Under the pieces are notes generated by a model, which had not been told where the DNA came from, did not search any database, and saw nothing but the letters and a program-made list of their open reading frames with translations. From assembly GCF_030418125.1 (NCBI RefSeq), contig NZ_JAUHTR010000020.1:1-58052 (forward strand): 58,052 nucleotides of DNA. Direction: 5' to 3'. Every line of letters begins with the position of its first letter. Positions within the stretch are counted from its first letter, which is position 1. Of this stretch, positions 50,690 through 58,052 are shown one piece after another. The position numbers and the translations under genes were made by a program. This DNA comes from Fictibacillus fluitans. Its GTDB lineage: Bacteria; Bacillota; Bacilli; Bacillales; Fictibacillaceae.

Positions 50690-51697
50690 ATGAACGACCG
50701 AGACTTAATTATAGATAGATATAAGGATTTACTGACCACCTATCTTAACGGGAAAAACGAGACAGCCCTGTACAAAGGGCAGCAGTTCAGCCGAAAGCTG
50801 ATTGAGCAGCAGATCTCGCCTGAAGATGTGGTCAGCCATCATATAAATGTACTGAATGAAGTATTTCCTGAGATGACTGAAGAAATGAAGGACGCATTTG
50901 ATTTTCTTTTGGAGGTCATGATCGGGTATGGGTTTGCGTATCGCGAACATCAGAGCCTGAGGACCCGCCAGCGCCAGCTGGAATCGGAAATTGAAGTGGC
51001 GGCAAGCATGCAGCAGACACTTTTAATCAGTGATGTGCCGACGGTGGATTCTCTTGACATTGGTGTCAAAAGCGTTCCAGCCAAGAAAATGAACGGGGAC
51101 TATTTTAACTTTGTAAAGGATGACAAGTCCATAAGTGTGGCGGTAGCGGATATTATCGGGAAGGGAATTCCTGCCGCGCTGTGCATGTCGATGATTAAAT
51201 ACGCGATGGACAGTCTTCCGGAGCAAAGGATGCAGCCTAATCTCCTTCTTGAAAATCTGAATAGAGTCGTTGAACAGAACGTGCACCCGAACATGTTTAT
51301 AACCATGCTTTATGGGCTTTATGACACTGATGTCCATAAATTCTTCTATGCCGGGGCCGGACACGAGCCCGGCTTTTTTTATAAAGCAGAGACGGATGAA
51401 TTTGAGGACATGTTTGCCAAGGGCCTTGTACTGGGTGTATCAAGAACGACCAAATACAAAGAATATGAAAAGCAGCTCGACCAGGGAGATATGATTATTC
51501 TTCTTTCCGATGGGGTCACAGAGTGCAGAACAAGCAAAGGGTTCATTGAACGGGACGAAATTGTCGCCCTTATCCGTGAACATATGCACAAACCGGTCCA
51601 GGAAATCGTGGATTCGGTATTCACTGAGCTTGAGCGGCTTCAGGAATTTGAGTTAAGAGACGACTTTACCCTGATTATTCTAAAAAGAATGGTTTAA
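50690..51697 (+). CDS. rsbU: PP2C phosphatase RsbU
   Basis: Dephosphorylates RsbV~P when bound by RsbT, releasing sigma-B. N-terminal four-helix RsbT-binding domain (about 1-85), linker helix, and PP2C/SpoIIE phosphatase domain (about 115-335) with metal motifs NGDYFNF, VADIIGKGIPAAL and LLSDGVTECR. 335 residues. AGGAGG before ATG. Its stop lies inside the sigma-B promoter of rsbV. Confidence 0.96.
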   Translation: MNDRDLIIDRYKDLLTTYLNGKNETALYKGQQFSRKLIEQQISPEDVVSHHINVLNEVFPEMTEEMKDAFDFLLEVMIGYGFAYREHQSLRTRQRQLESEIEVAASMQQTLLISDVPTVDSLDIGVKSVPAKKMNGDYFNFVKDDKSISVAVADIIGKGIPAALCMSMIKYAMDSLPEQRMQPNLLLENLNRVVEQNVHPNMFITMLYGLYDTDVHKFFYAGAGHEPGFFYKAETDEFEDMFAKGLVLGVSRTTKYKEYEKQLDQGDMIILLSDGVTECRTSKGFIERDEIVALIREHMHKPVQEIVDSVFTELERLQEFELRDDFTLIILKRMV

Positions 51698-51717
51698 ACT
51701 TATTCAAAAACGGGTAA
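51692..51717 (+). promoter_or_regulatory. sigma-B promoter of rsbV-rsbW-sigB-rsbX
   Basis: GTTTAA, exactly 14 bp, GGGTAA: a perfect sigma-B site. The -35 covers the rsbU stop codon. Gives the classic positive feedback. Confidence 0.93.
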
Positions 51718-51758
51718 TTAGTGTTATGGGTTTATGATAATATCGTGGGGGGAAAAAA

Positions 51759-52091
51759 ATGAACTTGCAAATTAGTCATGAAGAAACGAATAAAGTCCAT
51801 TATCTAACATTATCTGGAGAAGTAGACGCGTACACCGCACCAAAACTTAAAGAGATGCTCGTTCCTCTGACTGAGGAAAAAAATACCCAGATCGTGATTG
51901 ACCTGTCTAACATTGATTATATGGATAGTACAGGGCTCGGCATTTTTGTGGGAGCATTGAAGTCCACGAAGAAAAACGACGGGACGTTAAAGCTGCGCGG
52001 AATGACCGAGAGAGTTAAGCGTTTGTTTGAAATTACCGGCCTTACTGAGGTCATGGACATAGACAATGAGGTAAAGGGGGAGGCCAGATGA
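51759..52091 (+). CDS. rsbV: anti-anti-sigma factor RsbV
   Basis: STAS protein of 110 residues; unphosphorylated form takes RsbW away from sigma-B. Phospho-Ser57 in MDSTGLGIF. GGGGGG lies before ATG. Its stop overlaps rsbW by 4 bp. Confidence 0.96.
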   Translation: MNLQISHEETNKVHYLTLSGEVDAYTAPKLKEMLVPLTEEKNTQIVIDLSNIDYMDSTGLGIFVGALKSTKKNDGTLKLRGMTERVKRLFEITGLTEVMDIDNEVKGEAR

Positions 52092-52573
52092 GTAATAAAG
52101 CCTCTGATTTTATCGAAATGACGGTGCCTGCCAAAACCGACTATGTCGGAGTGGTACGTCTTACGATTTCTGGTATTGCGAACAGGATGGGATTTGCGTT
52201 TGACGAGATTGAGGATATAAAAATCGCTGTCTCAGAGGCCTGTACCAATGTTGTGAATCATGCCTATACAGATTCGGAAAAAGGACAGATCCGCATTGGA
52301 TGCGGAGTGTATGATAACCGATTGGAAATTATGGTTGTGGACCACGGCAAGAGCTTTGATTATGATGATGTGAATAAATCACTCGGACCTGTAGAAGGGA
52401 AATCCGTAGAACAATTGAATGAAGGAGGTCTGGGCCTCTTCCTAATTGAGTCATTGATGGACAAAGTGGAAATCAGCGGTGAAGCGGGTGTGATCGTAAT
52501 GATGACGAAGTATCTTCACAGAGATGAGGTGGAGGAAAATGTCGACAGGACCTCACCAGCACCTACACAATAA
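52088..52573 (+). CDS. rsbW: anti-sigma factor and kinase RsbW
   Basis: GHKL kinase of 161 residues that binds sigma-B and phosphorylates RsbV. SEACTNVVNHAY (N-box), VDHGKSFD and GGLGLFLIESLMDKV (G-boxes) are conserved. Overlaps rsbV (ATGA) and sigB (35 bp). Confidence 0.96.
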   Translation: MSNKASDFIEMTVPAKTDYVGVVRLTISGIANRMGFAFDEIEDIKIAVSEACTNVVNHAYTDSEKGQIRIGCGVYDNRLEIMVVDHGKSFDYDDVNKSLGPVEGKSVEQLNEGGLGLFLIESLMDKVEISGEAGVIVMMTKYLHRDEVEENVDRTSPAPTQ

Positions 52574-53333
52574 TAAAGAAGAAGTCTATAAATGGATTCA
52601 CGAGTTACAGAACGATCCGAAGAACGAAATATTGCAAACGAAACTCGTACATCAATATGAAGATCTCGTTCACTCGCTAGCGCGAAAATTTTCCAAGGGG
52701 AAAAGTATTCATGACGATTTGGTCCAGGTGGGAATGATCGGCCTGCTCGCTGCACTGCGAAGGTACGATGCCGACTTTGGACGTTCGTTTGAATCATTTG
52801 CTGTCCCTACCATCATTGGTGAAATTAAACGGTTTATCCGTGATAAAACCTGGAGTGTCCATGTACCGAGACGAATTAAGGAACTTGGACCACGAATTAA
52901 AAAAGCTGTAGAAGAGCTGACGAATGACCTTCAGCGCTCTCCGAAAATCCAGGAAATTGCCGATTACCTGGAGGTTACGGAGGAAGAAGTGCTGGAAACG
53001 ATGGAAATGGGTAAGAGTTACCAGGCCCTTTCCGTAGACAGTTCCATTGAAGCAGATCAGGAAGGCAGCACAGTGACCCTGCTCGATCTTGTGGGTACAC
53101 AGGATGCCGGCTATGATCAAATTGATAAAAGAATGCTCCTGCAGAAAGCATTTGCCGTTCTTTCTGAAAGAGAGCAAGAAATATTAAAATGCACGTATTT
53201 TGAGAATTTGAGCCAGAAAGAAACAGGAGAGCGCTTGGATATTTCTCAAATGCATGTCTCACGGCTGCAAAGAAGAGCACTTGAAAAGCTTCGTGAAGCG
53301 ATTCGGGTGGAACCATCGGAGGCTTTAAAATGA
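52539..53333 (+). CDS. sigB: general stress sigma factor SigB
   Basis: Group 3 sigma factor of 264 residues. Region 2 (DLVQVGMIGLLAALRRYD, FAVPTIIGEIKRFIRD), region 3 (RRIKELGPRIKKAVEEL) and region 4 (LSEREQEILKCTYFENLSQKETG, ISQMHVSRLQRRAL) are visible. ATG 52539 follows GGTGGAGG. It controls the general stress regulon, including probably the stress gene at 26279 here. Confidence 0.97.
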   Translation: MSTGPHQHLHNNKEEVYKWIHELQNDPKNEILQTKLVHQYEDLVHSLARKFSKGKSIHDDLVQVGMIGLLAALRRYDADFGRSFESFAVPTIIGEIKRFIRDKTWSVHVPRRIKELGPRIKKAVEELTNDLQRSPKIQEIADYLEVTEEEVLETMEMGKSYQALSVDSSIEADQEGSTVTLLDLVGTQDAGYDQIDKRMLLQKAFAVLSEREQEILKCTYFENLSQKETGERLDISQMHVSRLQRRALEKLREAIRVEPSEALK

Positions 53334-53938
53334 TCCAGGATTATTCCTATGACAAAATCGCCGTCTCCTCTTTCCAAAAGCCTAAAAACGGTAATGCGTT
53401 ATGTGGAGACAGTTTTTATGTCACGGAAACCCGTGATTATTTTATTTGTGCGGTAGCTGACGGGTTGGGGAGCGGAGGTTTAGCAAGAAATGCTTCCCAG
53501 GCGGCAGTTATCGCTGTAGAGAAGAACCATCAATTAGAGGTTGAGGAAATCATGAGCGTATGCAATGAACAGCTCAAAGGAACCAGGGGAGCTGTACTTT
53601 CCATTTTTAAAATTGATTTCAACCAGCGCATCGTCAAGTATGCCGGAGTGGGAAACATCCGCTTTATGATGGCGGGAGAAGACCGCAAATTAATCTATCC
53701 TCTCCCAACGGTTGGATTTCTTTCCGGAAAGCCGCAGAAGTTCCGGGTACAGCAATTTCCATTTGATGATCAGACTGCATTTATCATCTATTCAGATGGA
53801 ATGGAAATTCATACGCAAAGCCGCTCCATTCTCACTAATATGGTATCGCCCCGGGAATCCGCAGCTTACCTGGGCAATCTCTCTCAAAAATTAATTGATG
53901 ATGCTACCTGCCTCGTAGGAAAAGTGTCGCATGCATAA
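53330..53938 (+). CDS. rsbX: feedback phosphatase RsbX
   Basis: PP2C-type phosphatase of 202 residues that removes phosphate from RsbS and RsbR and resets the stressosome. CAVADGLGSGG and IIYSDGMEIH are the metal motifs. Overlaps sigB by 4 bp and ends the operon. Confidence 0.95.
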   Translation: MIQDYSYDKIAVSSFQKPKNGNALCGDSFYVTETRDYFICAVADGLGSGGLARNASQAAVIAVEKNHQLEVEEIMSVCNEQLKGTRGAVLSIFKIDFNQRIVKYAGVGNIRFMMAGEDRKLIYPLPTVGFLSGKPQKFRVQQFPFDDQTAFIIYSDGMEIHTQSRSILTNMVSPRESAAYLGNLSQKLIDDATCLVGKVSHA

Positions 53939-53961
53939 GCATATTGGAGGTCATCAGCCTC

Positions 53962-53989
53962 TCTGCCGGGTTGCCTCGGCTTTTTTTTA
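53962..53989 (+). terminator. sigB operon terminator
   Basis: GCCG/CGGC stem with loop GGTTGCCT and eight T residues. A second AAGCGC/GGTGCTT hairpin with T run lies at 54012-54037. Confidence 0.75.
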
Positions 53990-54092
53990 TGTCTTCACAA
54001 ATACACGATAAAGCGCTCTTCCGGGGGTGCTTTTTTATATGGAATTCCTGCAGCAATTTTCGTTAAAACATTCGGAAAGTGTTAAACTAAGT

Positions 54093-54115
54093 GGGTATAC
54101 CCGTAATTGTTACGG
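54093..54115. promoter_or_regulatory. overlapping palindromes before tex
   Basis: GGGTATACCC (54093-54102) and CCGTAA-TTG-TTACGG (54101-54115) lie in the leader, 20 bp before the tex start. Possible operator; regulator unknown. Confidence 0.35.
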
Positions 54116-54135
54116 ATTTGAAAGGGGTACTTCTA

Positions 54136-56313
54136 TTGGAAAAAACAATAGAGAACGATCAAGGATTCTTGGAAATTGCCAAAGAACTGGGGATTAAACA
54201 AAAACAAGTGGCAAGCGTCATCGGGTTGTTGAAGGACGGCAACACGGTGCCTTTTATTGCCAGGTATCGCAAGGAATTGACAGGCGGCCTGGATGAAGTT
54301 CAAATCAAAGATATTATGGATGGATGGCAATACGCAGAAAATTTAAAGGAACGAAAAGAAGAAGTTCTCCGGCTGATTGGTGAGCAGGGTAAGCTGACTG
54401 ATGAATTGTCGGGCGCTATTTCAAGTGCTAAAAAACTGCAGGAAATTGAAGATCTTTATCGTCCCTACAAACAAAAAAGAAGAACCCGTGCGACAGTAGC
54501 CAAGGAAAAGGGACTTGAGCCGCTGGCACAATGGCTCATGAGCCAACCGTGGCAAGGGGATGTTATGACAAAGGCCGGCGAGTTCCTGTCCGAGGAAAAA
54601 GAGGTACATACACCTGAAGAGGCACTAGCCGGAGCCCAGGATATTCTTGCCGAGCAGATTTCTGATGATGCGGCTATTCGAGCGTGGATTCGGGAGCTTA
54701 CGTTTAAGGAAGGGCAGCTGCAAACCTCCTTAAAGAAAAACGGAGAAGACGAAAAAAAGGTGTATGAAATGTATTATGAGTACAGTGAGCCGGTCGGAAA
54801 AATCGTGCCTCACCGTATCCTTGCCATCAACCGTGGTGAAAAAGAAGACGTACTCAAGGTGGAAGTGGAGGCACCGGCTGAAAGAATTATTCAGCGGCTG
54901 AACCGCACGGTCATCAAAAAAGCGGAGTCTCCTGCAGCCCCATATCTCCAAGCGGCGATTGAGGATAGCTATCGCAGGCTGATCGCTTCCTCAATTGAGC
55001 GTGACATCCGGAACGAATTGACGGATAAGGGTGAGGAACAGGCGATTCACATCTTTTCTGAAAACCTGAGAAACCTGCTTCTTCAATCCCCTTTAAAGGG
55101 CAGGATGGTGCTGGGAGTGGATCCTGCCTTCCGAACCGGCTGCAAACTTGGTGTGGTGGATGAGACGGGCAAAATGCTCCATATTCAAACCATTTATCCT
55201 ACACCGCCAAGATCAGAAGTTCAAAAGTCTGGAGCAGTGGTCAAAGAGCTGATCAAAAAGTACCGCATCAATGTGATCGCCATTGGAAACGGAACAGCTT
55301 CACGGGAGACGGAGCAGTTTATTGTTGATACCATTAAAGAGCTGGACGAGCCGGTTTCCTATATTATCGTTAACGAAGCAGGAGCCAGTGTGTATTCCGC
55401 TTCAGGAATCGCCAGGGAAGAGTTTCCTGATCTTCAGGTGGAAGAGCGGAGTGCTATCTCCATTGCGCGCAGGCTGCAGGATCCGCTCGCTGAACTGGTG
55501 AAAATCGATCCGAAATCCGTCGGTGTCGGGCAGTATCAGCATGATGTATCACAGAAGCGCTTGAACGAGTCCCTGACCTTTGTGGTGGAAACAGCGGTAA
55601 ACCAGGTAGGTGTTAACGTAAATACAGCATCTTCTTCCCTGCTTCAGTATGTAGCTGGCTTGTCCAAGACGGTCGCGCAAAATATTGTAAAAGCCAGAGA
55701 GGAAAAAGGAAAGTTTGAAAAACGCGAAGAACTGAAGAAGATCCCGCGTCTCGGTGCGAAAACGTATGAGCAGTGTATCGGATTCTTAAGAATACCGGAC
55801 GGGAAGAATCCGCTAGACCAAACGGCCATTCACCCGGAGAGCTATAAAGAAACGCTGCTTCTTTTAAAAGAAATGAACAGTGAAGTTGCAGAGATCGGCA
55901 CAGACAGCCTGAAAGAAAAATTGAAAACGATCGATGTGCAAGCGATGGCAGGACAACTCGATATCGGGGTGCCCACTCTTCATGACATCGTGGACGGGCT
56001 GCTTCGTCCAAACCGGGACGTGCGGGAAGAACTTTCAAAGCCCCTGCTGAAAACCGATGTCCTTAAGCTGGAAGACCTTAAACAGGGAATGGAGCTCGAA
56101 GGAACTGTGCGAAATGTCGTTGACTTCGGCGCTTTTGTGGATATTGGCGTGAAACAGGACGGTCTTGTTCATATATCGAAACTGGCCAAGCGCTTTGTGA
56201 AACACCCTATGGATGTGGTCAGCGTCGGGCAGGTGGTGACAGTATGGGTGGATAGCGTGGATCTCAATAAAGGAAGAGTGGCTCTTACCATGCTGCCTCC
56301 GGAGGCGCAGTGA
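54136..56313 (+). CDS. tex: S1-domain RNA-binding protein Tex (YdcI)
   Basis: Transcription accessory protein of 725 residues. N-terminal helical HTH-like part (NTVPFIARYRKELTG), a YqgF/RuvC-like domain (about 320-445; LGVDPAFRTGCKLGVVDETG), helix-hairpin-helix domains (about 500-560), and a C-terminal S1 domain (about 645-715; GTVRNVVDFGAFVDIGVKQDGLVHIS). Start TTG 54136 with AAAGGGG 8 bases upstream gives the family length; a GTG at 54091 would precede the ribosome site. Binds RNA and RNA polymerase. Confidence 0.94.
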   Translation: MEKTIENDQGFLEIAKELGIKQKQVASVIGLLKDGNTVPFIARYRKELTGGLDEVQIKDIMDGWQYAENLKERKEEVLRLIGEQGKLTDELSGAISSAKKLQEIEDLYRPYKQKRRTRATVAKEKGLEPLAQWLMSQPWQGDVMTKAGEFLSEEKEVHTPEEALAGAQDILAEQISDDAAIRAWIRELTFKEGQLQTSLKKNGEDEKKVYEMYYEYSEPVGKIVPHRILAINRGEKEDVLKVEVEAPAERIIQRLNRTVIKKAESPAAPYLQAAIEDSYRRLIASSIERDIRNELTDKGEEQAIHIFSENLRNLLLQSPLKGRMVLGVDPAFRTGCKLGVVDETGKMLHIQTIYPTPPRSEVQKSGAVVKELIKKYRINVIAIGNGTASRETEQFIVDTIKELDEPVSYIIVNEAGASVYSASGIAREEFPDLQVEERSAISIARRLQDPLAELVKIDPKSVGVGQYQHDVSQKRLNESLTFVVETAVNQVGVNVNTASSSLLQYVAGLSKTVAQNIVKAREEKGKFEKREELKKIPRLGAKTYEQCIGFLRIPDGKNPLDQTAIHPESYKETLLLLKEMNSEVAEIGTDSLKEKLKTIDVQAMAGQLDIGVPTLHDIVDGLLRPNRDVREELSKPLLKTDVLKLEDLKQGMELEGTVRNVVDFGAFVDIGVKQDGLVHISKLAKRFVKHPMDVVSVGQVVTVWVDSVDLNKGRVALTMLPPEAQ

Positions 56314-56337
56314 TGTTGGTGCGGTCAGCACCAGCCG

Positions 56338-56472
56338 TCAGGGAAGATGCTTGCTTTCAGGATTGCTATTTCTTTGGTTATAAAAAAACCAGCATTGATT
56401 TAACAACCGGATTTGATAACGGTCTTTTTGAAGATAAGCTTTTCTGAGTTGTTTCTTAAACCATGTGGGCAT
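56338..56472 (-). CDS. cmpA: cortex morphogenetic protein CmpA
   Basis: A 44-residue protein that matches CmpA of B. subtilis: it starts MPTWFKKQLRKAYLQKDRYQ and continues IRLLNQCWFFYNQRN, with the key core LLNQCWFFY. In B. subtilis CmpA is a 37-residue adaptor that leads SpoIVA to ClpXP and checks spore-coat quality. It lies between tex and the SprT-like gene on the opposite strand, the same place as in B. subtilis. GTGGAGG is 8 bases before ATG. It is missed by ORF finders because of its size. An extra seven residues at the C-terminus are the main difference. Confidence 0.92.
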   Translation of the reverse strand: MPTWFKKQLRKAYLQKDRYQIRLLNQCWFFYNQRNSNPESKHLP

Positions 56473-56575
56473 AGACAAAACCTCCACGTATTCAAGCGTG
56501 ATTTAGTCTATGTCTCATGGCTTGTTGATGTGACCAACTTTTTGTTCTATAGAAGGAGAAAGGATAGGAAAGGAA

Positions 56576-57046
56576 ATGACACAAAGGGAACTTCAAATGC
56601 TCGTCGAGCAGATATCAAACGATTATTTTCATAAGCCCTTCCGGCATATTGTTCGTTTCAACGGCCGTTTGCGGACAACCGGCGGCCGGTATTTACTCAG
56701 GTCCCATGACATTGAGATCAATCCAAAGCAAATGACACAGTTTGGAATGCAGGCATTGGTGGGTATCATAAAGCATGAACTGTGCCATTACCACCTTCAT
56801 ATTGAAGGAAGGGGATACCAGCACAAGGATCCCGAGTTTAAACAGCTGCTGAAAAAAGTGGGCGGCCTGAGATATTGCGAAGTCCTGCCCGGAGCAAGGA
56901 CAACTCTTGCTTATAAATACCTCTATATATGCAAAGAATGTAAGCAGCAATACAAGCGAAAGCGCCGAATTGACACAAGGAGATATGTGTGCGGAAAATG
57001 CCGCGGGAAATTGTTTTTAAAAAGTGGTGAGAAAAGTGTTGACTAG
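56576..57046 (+). CDS. ydcK: SprT-like zinc metalloprotease-family protein (YdcK)
   Basis: A 156-residue SprT-fold protein with zinc motif H67-E68-x2-H71 (KHELCHYH), then a C-terminal zinc ribbon (CKEC...CGKC). Relatives of eukaryotic Spartan, which clears DNA-protein cross-links; bacterial role uncertain. AAAGGAA before ATG. Its stop overlaps the first promoter of the tRNA cluster. Confidence 0.93.
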   Translation: MTQRELQMLVEQISNDYFHKPFRHIVRFNGRLRTTGGRYLLRSHDIEINPKQMTQFGMQALVGIIKHELCHYHLHIEGRGYQHKDPEFKQLLKKVGGLRYCEVLPGARTTLAYKYLYICKECKQQYKRKRRIDTRRYVCGKCRGKLFLKSGEKSVD

Positions 57047-57068
57047 GTGTTCTGATATGTGTTAGATT
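57039..57068 (+). promoter_or_regulatory. upstream promoter of the second tRNA cluster
   Basis: TTGACT, 18 bp, TAGATT, overlapping the end of ydcK. Confidence 0.5.
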
Positions 57069-57127
57069 AATAAAGTCGCTGAAAGACATCTTGCTCTTTA
57101 CATAAACGAAATAAATGAAAAAAGCAG

Positions 57128-57156
57128 TTGACTTTTTGAGAAAAAGAAAGTATGAT
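57128..57156 (+). promoter_or_regulatory. main promoter of the second tRNA cluster
   Basis: TTGACT, 17 bp, TATGAT, 22 bp before tRNA-Asn. Confidence 0.75.
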
Positions 57157-57178
57157 ATTAAATGTCTCAAAAATACAT

Positions 57179-57253
57179 TCCACAGTAGCTCAGTGGTAGA
57201 GCTATCGGCTGTTAACCGATCGGTCGTAGGTTCGAGTCCTACCTGTGGAGCCA
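57179..57253 (+). tRNA. tRNA-Asn (GTT)
   Basis: Identical to the copy at 239-313; encoded CCA; anticodon GTT. Confidence 0.97.
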
Positions 57254-57256
57254 TAC

Positions 57257-57347
57257 AGAGAAGTACCCAAGTGGCTCAAGGGGCTCCCCTGCTAAGGGAG
57301 TAGGTCGCTAACGCGGCGCGAGGGTTCGAATCCCTTCTTCTCTGCCA
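57257..57347 (+). tRNA. tRNA-Ser (GCT)
   Basis: Class II tRNA of 91 nt with long variable arm, acceptor AGAGAAG/CTTCTCT, anticodon GCT, encoded CCA. Confidence 0.95.
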
Positions 57348-57356
57348 GTTTTTGTC

Positions 57357-57431
57357 GGCCCGTTGGTCAAGCGGTTAAGACACCGCCCTTTCACGGCGGT
57401 AACACGGGTTCGAATCCCGTACGGGTCACCA
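57357..57431 (+). tRNA. tRNA-Glu (TTC)
   Basis: Identical to the gene at 394-468; anticodon TTC; encoded CCA. Confidence 0.97.
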
Positions 57432-57508
57432 AGTTCTTTTCTTCGAAAAGAACCAAGTATTTTTATTGCTTTTTCGAAAGAAAAGGACAAGCTGTTTTAA
57501 CTTAAAGT

Positions 57509-57584
57509 GGGCTCGTGGTGTAGCGGTTAACATGCCTGCCTGTCACGCAGGAGATCGCCGGTTCGATCCCGGTCGGGCCCGCCA
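57509..57584 (+). tRNA. tRNA-Asp (GTC)
   Basis: Acceptor GGGCTCG/CGGGCCC, anticodon loop CTGTCAC, anticodon GTC, encoded CCA. Confidence 0.96.
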
Positions 57585-57629
57585 TTTTAATTAAAACCAA
57601 CATTTAAATAAGAAATACATCATGATTAT

Positions 57630-57704
57630 TGGGCTATAGCCAAGTGGTAAGGCAACGGACTTTGACTCCGTCACTCGTAGGTTCGAATCCTGCTAGCCCA
57701 GCCA
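57630..57704 (+). tRNA. tRNA-Gln (TTG)
   Basis: Acceptor TGGGCTA/TAGCCCA, anticodon loop CTTTGAC, anticodon TTG, encoded CCA. Confidence 0.96.
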
Positions 57705-57711
57705 TCTTCAT

Positions 57712-57787
57712 GAGCCATTAGCTCAGTTGGTAGAGCATCTGACTTTTAATCAGAGGGTCGAAGGTTCGAGTCCTTCATGGCTCACCA
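57712..57787 (+). tRNA. tRNA-Lys (TTT)
   Basis: Differs from the copy at 938 in the D loop (TT for TC); anticodon TTT; encoded CCA. Confidence 0.97.
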
Positions 57788-57803
57788 TTTATTTTCACAC
57801 CAT

Positions 57804-57888
57804 GCGGGTGTGGCGGAATTGGCAGACGCGCTAGACTTAGGATCTAGTGTCTTATGACGTGGGGGTTCGAGTCCCTTCACCCGCACCA
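57804..57888 (+). tRNA. tRNA-Leu (TAG)
   Basis: Class II tRNA of 85 nt, anticodon loop CTTAGGA, anticodon TAG, encoded CCA. Confidence 0.96.
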
Positions 57889-57928
57889 TTTTTTCTAAAA
57901 TGTACTTAACAATAACTTTAACTGCTTT

Positions 57929-58014
<86 letters not shown>

Positions 58015-58052
58015 ATAGCTTCTCAATATAAAATAAACACATTAAAAGATAA

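Overview
The window is a piece of chromosome from a spore-forming member of the Bacillaceae. The evidence is B. subtilis-like gene content and synteny (sigW-rsiW-cdaA-cdaR-glmM-glmS, and ydcA-acpS-ydcC-alr-ndoAI-ndoA-rsbRSTUVW-sigB-rsbX-tex-cmpA-ydcK-tRNAs), Gram-positive Shine-Dalgarno sites, frequent TTG/GTG starts, sigma-W, sigma-X, sigma-B, sigma-E and sigma-K type promoters, and sporulation genes. The genus cannot be fixed from the sequence alone. Nothing looks like a prophage, IS element or CRISPR array.

Layout. 1-1230: end of an rRNA operon (5S) and nine tRNA genes, with a 17-bp partial tRNA-Lys copy next to a short palindromic insert. 1475-10016: arginase, a tiny Spo0E-like gene on the minus strand, sigW-rsiW, the c-di-AMP cyclase operon cdaA-cdaR-glmM, and glmS behind a glmS ribozyme. 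10109-17152: a choloylglycine-hydrolase-type enzyme and the mannitol genes mtlA-mtlR-mtlF-mtlD; MtlA has two EIIB domains. 17196-24851: FUSC exporter, a 48-residue membrane peptide, a DMT protein, putP with a perfect cre site, a dispersed intergenic repeat, and a MarR-MMPL pair. 24950-32618: YjcZ-like glycine-rich peptide, DUF962 protein, general stress protein, GNAT-TetR pair, sigX-rsiX, and PadR-HAAS-DUF4097. 32656-42224: EamA transporter, uvsE, signal peptidase I, tag, an L,D-transpeptidase, a quorum-sensing pair, a propeller-like protein, a short GNAT, corA, and a DD-carboxypeptidase with a 27-residue membrane peptide. 42470-44552: a four-gene operon combining an ABM monooxygenase, a split cobalamin sensor and a PAS-STAS protein. 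44594-57046: rhomboid, acpS, ydcC, alr, ndoAI-ndoA, the full sigma-B stressosome operon, tex, cmpA and sprT-like. 57179-58014: a second tRNA cluster (Asn, Ser, Glu, Asp, Gln, Lys, Leu, Leu).

How the parts connect. The window is rich in stress signalling. Two ECF sigma/anti-sigma pairs each sit behind a matching ECF-type promoter, and sigB sits behind a perfect sigma-B promoter. At least one general stress gene elsewhere in the window has a sigma-B-like promoter. The STAS protein at 43797-44552, linked to a protein with the CarH-type W-x9-EH cobalamin signature, is a candidate extra light or B12 input to an RsbR-type stressosome.

The two most interesting systems are (1) an NprR-sized HTH-TPR regulator followed 14 nt later by a secreted precursor carrying five HDDNPR repeats, with a TTACCA/TGGTAA-rich divergent control region, and (2) the monooxygenase / split-B12-sensor / PAS-STAS operon. 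Three or four real genes are very short: the spo0E-like gene, the 48-aa and 27-aa membrane peptides, and cmpA.
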